Below are positions 1 to 5,623 of a stretch of DNA of 10,542 nt, piece by piece. This DNA is from Acidobacteriota bacterium (GTDB lineage Bacteria > Actinomycetota > Acidimicrobiia > Acidimicrobiales > UBA8190). The stretch covers positions 1 through 10,542 of the forward strand of contig JAGWNV010000066.1 of the NCBI GenBank assembly GCA_028872975.1. Reading direction: 5' to 3'. A program made the position numbers and the translations under genes. The notes below the pieces were generated by a model. That model saw nothing but the letters and a program-made list of their open reading frames with translations, did no database searches and was not told the DNA's origin. Within the stretch, counting starts at the first letter, position 1; each line of letters opens with the position of its first letter.

Positions 1-1
1 C

Positions 2-274
2 GCCGACGTCGAGCGAGTCGCCGACGCCTTCCTGGCCCGGGTGGGTGGGCCGGGGGCGCCGGGGGACCACGGACGAGACTCCGGGGGTGCCGGTGTCGCC
101 GAGACCCGCCACGTCCTGCCCGAGGATCTCGGGCGAGCCGTCACCGATCGAGGTGGCGACCGGCGAGAGGAGCGGCGACTGCTCGAGGCGCTCCTGGCCC
201 GGCGGGGGATGGCCCTCGTCGCCGACCGGGCACCCGGGCAGGGCGTCGAGCTCGGGGCCGGACTCGGCTGGTGA
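2..274 (+). CDS. C-terminal fragment of an unidentified protein (5' end outside the window)
   Basis: An open frame enters from the left edge and ends at TGA 272-274, giving about 90 residues that begin ADVERVADAFLARVGG. Most codons end in G or C, as in the other genes of the window, which favours this frame over the overlapping ones. The visible part is rich in Arg, Gly, Glu and Ala, with no transmembrane segment and no motif I recognise. It may be only the tail of a larger enzyme or regulator. It converges on the riboflavin synthase gene with only 19 bases between the stop codons, so the gap has little room for a terminator. No function is assigned; codon bias is the only support. Confidence 0.45.
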   Translation, partial: ADVERVADAFLARVGGPGAPGDHGRDSGGAGVAETRHVLPEDLGRAVTDRGGDRREERRLLEALLARRGMALVADRAPGQGVELGAGLGW

Positions 275-293
275 CCGCCGGGCGCGGCGCCGG

Positions 294-776
294 TCAGCGG
301 CCGGCGACGAGGGGCCCGGCGTCCCCGTAGCCCTGGCGGACGCCCTGTCCGGCCCGGCGCCGGAGCTGCTCGGGCTCGTAGAGCATCCAGTAGGCGTTCC
401 GGGCGTGCTTGCGGGCCCGGTCCACGCAGACGGCGGCCAGGCGCTCGGGATCCTCTTCCTCGTTCTCGTGGACGAAGACCTCGAGGACGTGGGTGTTGGT
501 GAGGAGCTGGGCCAGCATGATCCCCTGGGAGGCCTCGTGCGCGCAGACCTGGTCGATGTCGGCCTTGCCGGGCATGCCGAGGGCGACCACGATGTCGCAG
601 CCGTCCTCTTCGATGAGCTTCTTGCACTCGACGCCGAGGTCCTTGAAGCCGGGCACGGTGCGGTGGATGACCTCGAAGCGCTGGCCATGACCGGGACACT
701 GCCCGAGCTCGTCGACGGCTTCGGCTCCCATGTCGTAGCGGGCGAACATGGTGTCGACGACCCCGATCCGGTCCAT
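294..776 (-). CDS. ribC: Archaeal-type riboflavin synthase (RibC, lumazine synthase-like)
   Basis: This 160-residue protein should convert two molecules of 6,7-dimethyl-8-ribityllumazine into riboflavin plus a pyrimidinedione that is recycled, the last step of riboflavin synthesis in the cytosol. It matches the archaeal RibC family along its whole length: VGVVDT-like start (RIGVVDTMFARYDMG, residues 3-17), VPGFKDL (41-47), CKKLIEEDGCDIVVALGMPGK (51-71), CAHEASQG (78-85), LTNTHVLEVFVHE (92-104) and RQGYGDAGP near the end. That family is homologous to lumazine synthase and unrelated to the usual two-repeat bacterial RibE. The ATG at 776 is chosen because family similarity begins immediately. 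There is no strong ribosome-binding site; the preceding gene ends 11 bases upstream, so translation is probably coupled. It is the last gene of the bioB operon. The identity is clear; a bacterial host makes the type unusual. Confidence 0.9.
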   Translation of the reverse strand: MDRIGVVDTMFARYDMGAEAVDELGQCPGHGQRFEVIHRTVPGFKDLGVECKKLIEEDGCDIVVALGMPGKADIDQVCAHEASQGIMLAQLLTNTHVLEVFVHENEEEDPERLAAVCVDRARKHARNAYWMLYEPEQLRRRAGQGVRQGYGDAGPLVAGR

Positions 777-787
777 GGGCGGCGAGT

Positions 788-1441
788 CTACGAGCGGTCC
801 TGGATCTCCCAGGCGTGGTCCAGGGCGTGCCAGGCGATCCGCCTCGCCGCGTAGGAAGGGGGCCAGGGCGGCCCTTCCTCGGTGGGCGTCCAGGCCCGGC
901 CCAGGACCTCGAGGACGGCGGCCCGGACGGCGGCGACCGCGTCGGCGTCCCCGGCGCGGGCCTTGGGCGGGCGGAGACCCAGCTTCCGGGCATAGGCCTG
1001 CTCGGCATCGACGACATGGGCGACCACGGCGTCCCTGTCGCGGCCGCCGCCCCGCCGTCCCTTGCGGAGGGAGGCCGGCGCACCGGCGGCCACCGATCCG
1101 AGCGTCGACCAGGCCGCCTCGACGAGGGCCGCCGCCCGGCGGCCGGCGGCGGCGCTGACCGGCCGGCGGTCGACCTCGCCGATGGCGTAGGGCACGCCGA
1201 AGTCGGTGGCGGTGGACCCGGGGAGGCGCTCCACCACTTCGAATGAGGCCGGTTCCAGCGTCGGTGGGCGCAGGCCGGCGGCCGCGGCGACAGGCCCGTA
1301 GCGGGGGCCGTAGGCGGCGAGGGCCTCGAGGGCGTCGTCCTCGTCCCGGCCGGACCGGCACAGCCCGGGCCAGTCGACGGCGAAGGCGAAGGTCTTCTTG
1401 GCGCCGGCCTCGACGCCGACGGGCAGGCGGCGGCGGGCCAT
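788..1441 (-). CDS. HicB-like N-terminal / DinB-like C-terminal protein, function unknown
   Basis: A protein of 217 residues. Residues 14-47 (KKTFAFAVDWPGLCRSG, then DEDDALEALAAY) look like the HicB/UPF0150 fold: a beta strand with the DWPG turn followed by a helix that begins after an acidic 'E/D-E-A' segment. The C-terminal half resembles the DinB/YfiT four-helix family: AHVVDAEQAYARKLG (141-155) and IAWHALDHAWEIQDR (202-216). His142, His205 and His209 are placed like the DinB metal-binding triad. No thiol transferase or DNA-damage role can be read from this. The ATG at 1441 shares its A with the TGA of bsaP (TGATG), so the two are translationally coupled, and ribC follows 11 bases downstream. 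A link to biotin or riboflavin metabolism is only suggested by position. The alternative upstream start at 1606 would lie inside bsaP and is rejected. Confidence 0.72.
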   Translation of the reverse strand: MARRRLPVGVEAGAKKTFAFAVDWPGLCRSGRDEDDALEALAAYGPRYGPVAAAAGLRPPTLEPASFEVVERLPGSTATDFGVPYAIGEVDRRPVSAAAGRRAAALVEAAWSTLGSVAAGAPASLRKGRRGGGRDRDAVVAHVVDAEQAYARKLGLRPPKARAGDADAVAAVRAAVLEVLGRAWTPTEEGPPWPPSYAARRIAWHALDHAWEIQDRS

Positions 1442-1659
1442 CAGGCGAGCTCGAGGGCGCCGTGGGCCCGACAGGTCGCCCGGTATCCCGCCGGGGTCAC
1501 CCGGACGGCCAACCGGCCCCCGCAGTGCGGGCAGAACCGGGGCGGATCGAGCGGACGCCGGCAACCCTCGCAGGCGTCGGTGGGCAGGCCGCAGCCCGTG
1601 CAGCACGCCCCGGGACCGGAAGGCGCGCCGGGGCCGGCTCGCCGGTCGCTGCCCGTCAC
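1441..1659 (-). CDS. bsaP: Putative biotin synthase auxiliary protein (BsaP-like), Cys-rich
   Basis: A 72-residue protein starting at GTG 1659, which overlaps the bioB stop by four bases (GTGA). It has eight cysteines: Cys19, Cys20-x2-Cys23, Cys30-x2-Cys33, Cys43-x2-Cys46 and Cys63, followed by a conserved-looking AGYRATCRAHG segment (57-67). The pattern could hold a zinc or iron-sulfur site. In mycobacteria a small protein encoded next to bioB (Rv1590, BsaP) is required for biotin synthase to turn dethiobiotin into biotin, and homologues accompany bioB in many actinobacteria. The position, size, Cys richness and ATC-x2-HG ending fit that family, so the same role is inferred here. The alternative is a generic zinc-ribbon protein. 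The gene is too short to stand out in an ordinary ORF scan, and its GTG start is supported by the overlap with bioB and by the length. Confidence 0.72.
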   Translation of the reverse strand: MTGSDRRAGPGAPSGPGACCTGCGLPTDACEGCRRPLDPPRFCPHCGGRLAVRVTPAGYRATCRAHGALELA

Positions 1660-2765
1660 AGCGTGCCGGTCAGCGCTCCCACCGGCATGCGGAGGTCGTC
1701 GAGCATCTGGAGGTCCTCGGCTGGCGACCGGCCCAGGGTGGTGAGGTAGTTGCCGACGATGAGGGCGTTGATCCCCGACGTCATGCCCATGGCCTGGAGG
1801 TCGCGCAGGGTGATTTCGCGTCCGCCGGCGTAACGGAGGATGACCCCGGGCAGGGCGAGGCGGAAGAGGGCGATCCACCGGATCGCCTCCCAGGCGCCCA
1901 CCGCCTCCCGGTGGCCGAGCGGGGTGCCCGGACGGGGGTTCAGGAAGTTCACCGGCACCTCGGTGGGGTCGAGGTCGCGCAGCTGCAGGAGCAGCTCGAC
2001 CCGCTGGGCGTCGGACTCGCCCATGCCGAGGAGGGCGCCGCAGCACAGCTCCATCCCCGCACCCCGGACCAGCCGGCAGGTCTCGGCCCGCTCCTCCCAG
2101 CTGTGGGTGGTGACGACCTCGGGGAAGAACGACCGGGCCGTCTCGAGGTTGTGGTTGTAGCGGTGGACCCCTCCTTCGGCCAGCCGCATCGCCTGCCCGG
2201 GCGAGAGGATCCCCGCCGACACGGCGACGTTGAGCCCGGTCCGGTCCCGGACGAGGGGTACGAGCTCGAGGATCCGCCGCAGCGTCCGCTCGTCGGGGCC
2301 GCGGACGGCGAGGACGATGCAGAACTCCGAGGCCCCGAGGGCGGCGGTCTCGGCGGCGGCGTTGAGGACCTCGTCGGGGTCGAGGAACGGCGTCGCCTTC
2401 ACCGGTGTGTCGAAGCGTGAGGACTGGGCGCAGAAGTGGCAGTCCTCGGGACAGCCGCCGGTCTTGGCGGAGAGGATCCCCTCCACCTCGACACTGGGGC
2501 CGCACCAGGCCAGGCGGACCCGGTGGGCCAAGGTGGCGAGCTCCACCACCTGGTCGTCGGGCACGACGGCCAGCGCGGCGAGGTCCTCGGCGTCGAGAGG
2601 ACGGCGGTCCTCGAGGAGGGTGCGGGCGGCGCCGTCGAGGACGTCCCGGGCCGAGATGGCGTCGAGGGTGCCGGGAAGGGTGACTGGGCAGGGGGGCGCC
2701 GGCGGGGTGGGCGGACGGAGGGTGACGGTGCTACGCGTGGGGGACAGAGAGTCGGCGCCGGACAT
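1656..2765 (-). CDS. bioB: Biotin synthase (radical SAM)
   Basis: This 369-residue enzyme inserts sulfur into dethiobiotin to form biotin. The radical-SAM motif CPEDCHFC holds Cys105, Cys109 and Cys112 for the [4Fe-4S] cluster that cleaves S-adenosylmethionine. Family signatures follow: SEFCIVLAVRGPDE (Cys149), HRYNHNLETARSFFP, GMELCCGALLGMGES (Cys241, Cys242), VPVNFLNPRPGTPL and ILRYAGGREITL (Arg311). Cys149, Cys241 and Arg311 match three ligands of the sulfur-donating [2Fe-2S] cluster, but the fourth ligand region reads LNVAVSAGIL, with no cysteine. The ATG at 2765 is preferred; an in-frame GTG at 2774 would overlap a -10-like box. The first 35 or so residues are Pro/Thr-rich and not conserved. 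bsaP follows with a GTGA overlap, so this is the head of the bioB-bsaP-dinB-like-ribC operon. Confidence 0.95.
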   Translation of the reverse strand: MSGADSLSPTRSTVTLRPPTPPAPPCPVTLPGTLDAISARDVLDGAARTLLEDRRPLDAEDLAALAVVPDDQVVELATLAHRVRLAWCGPSVEVEGILSAKTGGCPEDCHFCAQSSRFDTPVKATPFLDPDEVLNAAAETAALGASEFCIVLAVRGPDERTLRRILELVPLVRDRTGLNVAVSAGILSPGQAMRLAEGGVHRYNHNLETARSFFPEVVTTHSWEERAETCRLVRGAGMELCCGALLGMGESDAQRVELLLQLRDLDPTEVPVNFLNPRPGTPLGHREAVGAWEAIRWIALFRLALPGVILRYAGGREITLRDLQAMGMTSGINALIVGNYLTTLGRSPAEDLQMLDDLRMPVGALTGTL

Positions 2766-2772
2766 CGGCGAC

Positions 2773-2778
2773 ACGGTA
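2773..2778 (-). promoter_or_regulatory. bioB: Candidate -10 box for a leaderless bioB transcript
   Basis: Read on the minus strand, TACCGT fits the actinobacterial -10 pattern TANNNT. It ends seven bases before the bioB ATG at 2765, the spacing expected if transcription starts at the start codon. There is no convincing Shine-Dalgarno sequence before this ATG, which agrees with leaderless translation. No clear -35 box is present; TTCCCT lies 19 bases upstream and is a poor match. Confidence 0.3.
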
Positions 2779-2793
2779 GCGGCGCTCGGCGCC

Positions 2794-2802
2794 GGGGAGG
2801 GA
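2794..2802 (+). promoter_or_regulatory. Ribosome-binding site of the acyl-CoA dehydrogenase
   Basis: GGGGAGGGA is strongly purine-rich and its GGAGG core lies five bases before the GTG at 2806. It fixes the start of the acyl-CoA dehydrogenase, whose frame otherwise stays open far upstream through the antisense of bioB. Confidence 0.6.
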
Positions 2803-2805
2803 ATC

Positions 2806-4104
2806 GTGGCCTGGGACTTCGAGACCGAGCCGGACTACGCGGCCAAGCTCCAGTGGGCCCGGGAGTTCGTCGACGAAGAGGTCCTCCCCCTGGAGGTCCT
2901 CGACATTCCCACCGAGGCGCTGGGCCGCGCCATCGGGCCCTTGCAGGAGGAGGTGAAGCGCCAGGGGTTGTGGGCGGCGCACCTGCCGCCCGAGTTGGGC
3001 GGGATGGGTTTCGGCCAGGTCCGCCTGGGCCTGCTCCACGAGGTCCTCGGCCGCTGCGCCTTCGCGCCGGTCGTCTTCGGCAACAACGCGCCGGACTCGG
3101 GCAACGCCGAGCTCCTCGCCGTCGGCATCGAGCAGTCGGGCCGGGAGGACCAGCGAGGCCGATGGCTTGAGCCGCTCCTCGAGGGAAGGCTCCGAAGCGC
3201 CTTCTCCATGACCGAGCCCGGTGCCGGCGCCGATCCCACCCTCATCAAGACCTCGGCGGTCCGCGACGGCGACGAATGGGTCCTGAACGGCCACAAGTGG
3301 TTCACCTCCAACGGCTCGGTGGCGGACTTCCTCGTCGTGATGTGCGTCACCAATCCCGACGTCCACCCCTACGCGGGCTGCTCGATGATCCTCGTGCCCA
3401 CCGACACGCCCGGCGTGGACATCGTCCGGGACGTGCCCACGATGGAGCACCCCTTCCCGCACTTCGGCCGGTTCGGTGGTCACTCCGAGGTCGTCTACCG
3501 CGACGTCCGGGTCCCCGCCGAGAACCTCGTCGGCAACGAGGGCGACGGCTTCCGGCTCGCCCAGATGCGGCTCGGGCCGGGGAGGATCCACCACTGCATG
3601 CGCTGGCTCGGGCAGTCCCAGCGGGCCTTCGACATGCTCTGCGAACGGGCGGTGTCGCGCTACCTGCACGGTTCGGTGCTGGCCGACAAGCAGTTCGTCC
3701 AGGGCTGGGTGGCCGATTCGATGGCCGAGATGACGGCGGCCCGGCTCATGACGCTCCAGGCCGCGTGGAAGATGGACAGAGACGGCGCGCCGGCAGCCCG
3801 CGTCGAGATCGCCATGATCAAGTACTTCGGAGCCAAGGTCCTCTACGAGGTCATCGACCGGGCCATCCAGGCCCACGGGTCCCTCGGCTTCTCCACCGAC
3901 CTCCCCCTCGAGCACATGTACCGCGCCGCCCGGGCGGCCCGCATCTACGACGGGCCGGACGAGGTCCACAAGGTCACCGTGGCCAGGCAGGTCCTGAAGC
4001 GCTACGCGCCCGCCGAGGTCCCCTCCGAGCACGTGCCGACGAGGCGGGAGGCGGCGGCGAAGAAGTTCGCCGACCTGCTCGCCGAGGTGAGCGCCAACGA
4101 CTGA
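2806..4104 (+). CDS. Acyl-CoA dehydrogenase, ACAD10/11-like
   Basis: A 432-residue flavoenzyme that should oxidise an acyl-CoA to the 2,3-enoyl-CoA with FAD. Family landmarks in order: N-terminal helical domain with GLWAAHLPPELGGMGFG (54-70), the FAD/substrate motif FSMTEPGAGADPT (133-145), WVLNGHKWFTSNG (158-170), VRVPAENLVGNEGDGF (234-249), then the C-terminal helical domain with QAHGSLGFSTDLPLEHMYR (355-373) and RIYDGPDEVHK (379-389). The site of the usual catalytic glutamate (YEG) is Asp382, as in the DGPDEVH signature of ACAD10/11-type proteins. The start is GTG 2806 because a strong ribosome-binding site precedes it and family similarity begins soon after. It is transcribed divergently from bioB, with about 40 bases between the start codons, so the promoter probably lies within the bioB coding region. 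The acyl substrate cannot be read from the sequence. Its stop is 33 bases from the convergent membrane-protein gene. Confidence 0.92.
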   Translation: MAWDFETEPDYAAKLQWAREFVDEEVLPLEVLDIPTEALGRAIGPLQEEVKRQGLWAAHLPPELGGMGFGQVRLGLLHEVLGRCAFAPVVFGNNAPDSGNAELLAVGIEQSGREDQRGRWLEPLLEGRLRSAFSMTEPGAGADPTLIKTSAVRDGDEWVLNGHKWFTSNGSVADFLVVMCVTNPDVHPYAGCSMILVPTDTPGVDIVRDVPTMEHPFPHFGRFGGHSEVVYRDVRVPAENLVGNEGDGFRLAQMRLGPGRIHHCMRWLGQSQRAFDMLCERAVSRYLHGSVLADKQFVQGWVADSMAEMTAARLMTLQAAWKMDRDGAPAARVEIAMIKYFGAKVLYEVIDRAIQAHGSLGFSTDLPLEHMYRAARAARIYDGPDEVHKVTVARQVLKRYAPAEVPSEHVPTRREAAAKKFADLLAEVSAND

Positions 4105-4137
4105 CCACGCGCCGTCGGGGGGGTCGTGCCCGAGGGT

Positions 4138-4638
4138 CTAGCCGGGGATGCCGAGGAGCTCCCGGAGCCGCTCGGCGTTCTCCACCCGGATCCGGGGGTC
4201 GCCGTTGTTGAGGGCGTCGATCCGGACCCGGCCGTCGGAAGTGGTGAGGACCACTCGCCGGGCGTCCTCGTCCTCGCCGTGCGCAGCCGCCCACGACCGA
4301 GGCTCCACGGCGGAGACAGCCTCGACGGGCACGACCACCGTGGACAACAGGTTGCGGACGACCACCTCGTCACCGACGCGCTGCACCGAGCACCGGAGCA
4401 CGCGCCAGCCGAAGGCGCTGAAGGCGAGCCCGATGGCGAGGACCGCCAGGTAGGTCGCCGGGTGGCTGCCCTGGGCGAGCCGGGCCACGGCCAGGAGGGC
4501 AACGACGGGAGCGGCGGCGAAGGTCGCCCACGCCCCCTTCCGCCGGACGGCGACGAAGTAGCCGAAGGCCTCTTCGGCTTCGGCCTCGACCTCGTCCAGC
4601 CCGAGGAGAGTGGTCACCTCTTGGATATCGGCAGGCAT
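4138..4638 (-). CDS. Small membrane protein with two helices and a bacterial PH-like domain
   Basis: A 166-residue protein. After an acidic N-terminal helix (DEVEAEAEEAF, 15-25) come two hydrophobic segments, about residues 36-55 and 62-81, separated by a short polar turn (QGSHP). The remaining part, CSVQRVGDEVVVRNLLSTVV through RVVLTTSDGRVRIDAL (83-143), is a beta-rich stretch typical of bacterial PH-like domains that follow a pair of membrane helices (PF10756-like). It ends with a short helix, ENAERLRELLGI. The ATG at 4638 is preceded by the purine-rich stretch AGGAACGGGGG. Proteins of this type are common in actinobacteria and mostly uncharacterised. It is the last gene of the minus-strand block, 45 bases after the neighbouring hypothetical gene, so co-transcription is likely. 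No specific function is proposed. Confidence 0.72.
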   Translation of the reverse strand: MPADIQEVTTLLGLDEVEAEAEEAFGYFVAVRRKGAWATFAAAPVVALLAVARLAQGSHPATYLAVLAIGLAFSAFGWRVLRCSVQRVGDEVVVRNLLSTVVVPVEAVSAVEPRSWAAAHGEDEDARRVVLTTSDGRVRIDALNNGDPRIRVENAERLRELLGIPG

Positions 4639-4683
4639 GCCCCCGTTCCTGAGCGGCGGAAACCCGCCGGCCCGTCAATCTCC

Positions 4684-5133
4684 TCACGCCCGGTCCTCGG
4701 GCCCTCCCGCCACCTCCGAGAGCCGCTCGACCAGGGCCTTCCGGGCGATCTGGGACTCCTCCTGGTTCAGGTCCAAGACGGCGTCGGCCACCTGCCAGGA
4801 GGGGTAGCCCTCCTCGGTGCCCCGGGTGGCGAGGAGGTCCCGGGCGAGCTCGGCCCGATAGGCCGGGGTGTCCAGGACCCGGACGAACGCCGCCGCCCGC
4901 TCGTCGAGCGGGGGATCGCGATGGGCACGGTTCAGGTGGTCGAACCTGGCCAGGACCGAGGCCTTCTGTCCCGGCGACAAGGGCGCCAGGGCGTCGGCGA
5001 GGAGCGCCTCGGGCAGCAGAAGGGGCCTCGTGAACCTGATCAGGCGGCAGGCCGCCCTCGGCTGTCCGACCCCCCGTCCGATCCGCTTCCTCCGTCGCTC
5101 GCCTGCCACCGCACCCCTCCTGTCGGGGGCCAT
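4684..5133 (-). CDS. Hypothetical protein, 149 residues
   Basis: I do not recognise this protein. Its first 30 residues are basic (GERRRKRIGRG) and may be disordered or partly untranslated if a later start is used. The rest looks soluble and alpha-helical: RPLLLPEALLADALAPLSPGQ, then QKASVLARFDHLNRAHRDPP, a helix around DERAAAFVRVLDTPAYRAEL, and VADAVLDLNQEESQIARKAL. No signal peptide, membrane segment, cysteine cluster or nucleotide-binding motif is visible. Its ATG at 5133 lies 25 bases after the VOC protein stop and its stop is 45 bases before the PH-like membrane protein, so it sits inside the block headed by the crotonase. The codon bias matches its neighbours and the opposite-strand frames look worse, so it is probably real. 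Confidence 0.6.
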   Translation of the reverse strand: MAPDRRGAVAGERRRKRIGRGVGQPRAACRLIRFTRPLLLPEALLADALAPLSPGQKASVLARFDHLNRAHRDPPLDERAAAFVRVLDTPAYRAELARDLLATRGTEEGYPSWQVADAVLDLNQEESQIARKALVERLSEVAGGPEDRA

Positions 5134-5158
5134 GGTGACCGGAGGGTGTGACGGCGGG

Positions 5159-5587
5159 TCAGCCGGATGCGGGGGGGTCCGGCGGCGGTCGCCGCAACGC
5201 CTGGTCGACGGGGCTCATGAGGCTCACGGCGTTGCCGTCGGGGTCCTCGACCACGGCGAACCGGGCCCCCCAGAAGGCGTCGACGGGCTCCTGCTGGGTG
5301 CCGTACCCGGCTGCGGTCACCGCTGCGAAGGTCTCGTCGACGGCAGCGCGGCTCGGGAGGCGGAACCCGACGACGACACCGGGGCCCTTGGCGCCGCGGT
5401 TCCACCAGGCGGCGAAGGCGGCGCTGTCGAAGTCGAGGTCCAGGCCGGCGGGGGCGCTGCGGTGATGGGGCGCCCAGGCGTCGGCGGTGGGACCGACCTC
5501 GACGCCGAGAAGGCGGTAGAAGGCGAGGCTCGCCTCCATGTCGGCCACCACCAGGTTGACCTGGTCCACGACGGGGCGGTCCGGCAT
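5159..5587 (-). CDS. VOC (glyoxalase/bleomycin-resistance) superfamily protein
   Basis: A 142-residue protein with the beta-alpha-beta-beta-beta layout of a vicinal oxygen chelate protein: VVDQVNLVVADMEASLAFYRLLGVEVG (6-32) and the closing module PVDAFWGARFAVVEDPDGNAVSLMSP (101-126). The usual metal ligands are not obvious: the first strand has Asn11 where many members have His, and the final strand has Ser122 where many have Glu. It may therefore be a binding or non-metal member rather than a dioxygenase or lyase. ATG 5587 is chosen because GGAG lies five bases upstream; a GTG start at 5608 would add seven residues. It follows the P450 gene by 36 bases, which suggests it acts on, or binds, a compound of the same pathway. 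The substrate is unknown. Confidence 0.82.
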   Translation of the reverse strand: MPDRPVVDQVNLVVADMEASLAFYRLLGVEVGPTADAWAPHHRSAPAGLDLDFDSAAFAAWWNRGAKGPGVVVGFRLPSRAAVDETFAAVTAAGYGTQQEPVDAFWGARFAVVEDPDGNAVSLMSPVDQALRRPPPDPPASG

Positions 5588-5623
5588 CCGGGCTCCGTTC
5601 TCCTGCACGCGGCGCCGGCCGTC

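Noticed and set aside
45..854. Long plus-strand open frame of 269 codons
   Set aside because: It lies antisense to ribC and the DinB-like gene. Its sequence is low-complexity (G, A, V, E, D rich), as expected for the reverse of a GC-rich gene, while the minus strand shows clear RibC motifs.
1441..1606. Upstream start at 1606 for the HicB/DinB-like gene
   Set aside because: The added 55 residues overlap the bsaP frame and are Arg/Pro/Gly-rich. ATG 1441, coupled to the bsaP stop, coincides with the beginning of the HicB-like segment.
2230..2805. N-terminal extension of the acyl-CoA dehydrogenase by about 190 residues
   Set aside because: This part is the antisense of bioB, rich in Arg and Ser, and lies before a strong ribosome-binding site and GTG at 2806.
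2731..4032. 433-codon minus-strand frame opposite the acyl-CoA dehydrogenase
   Set aside because: The plus strand carries unmistakable acyl-CoA dehydrogenase motifs in the right order. The antisense product has no family features and exists because stop codons are rare in such GC-rich DNA.
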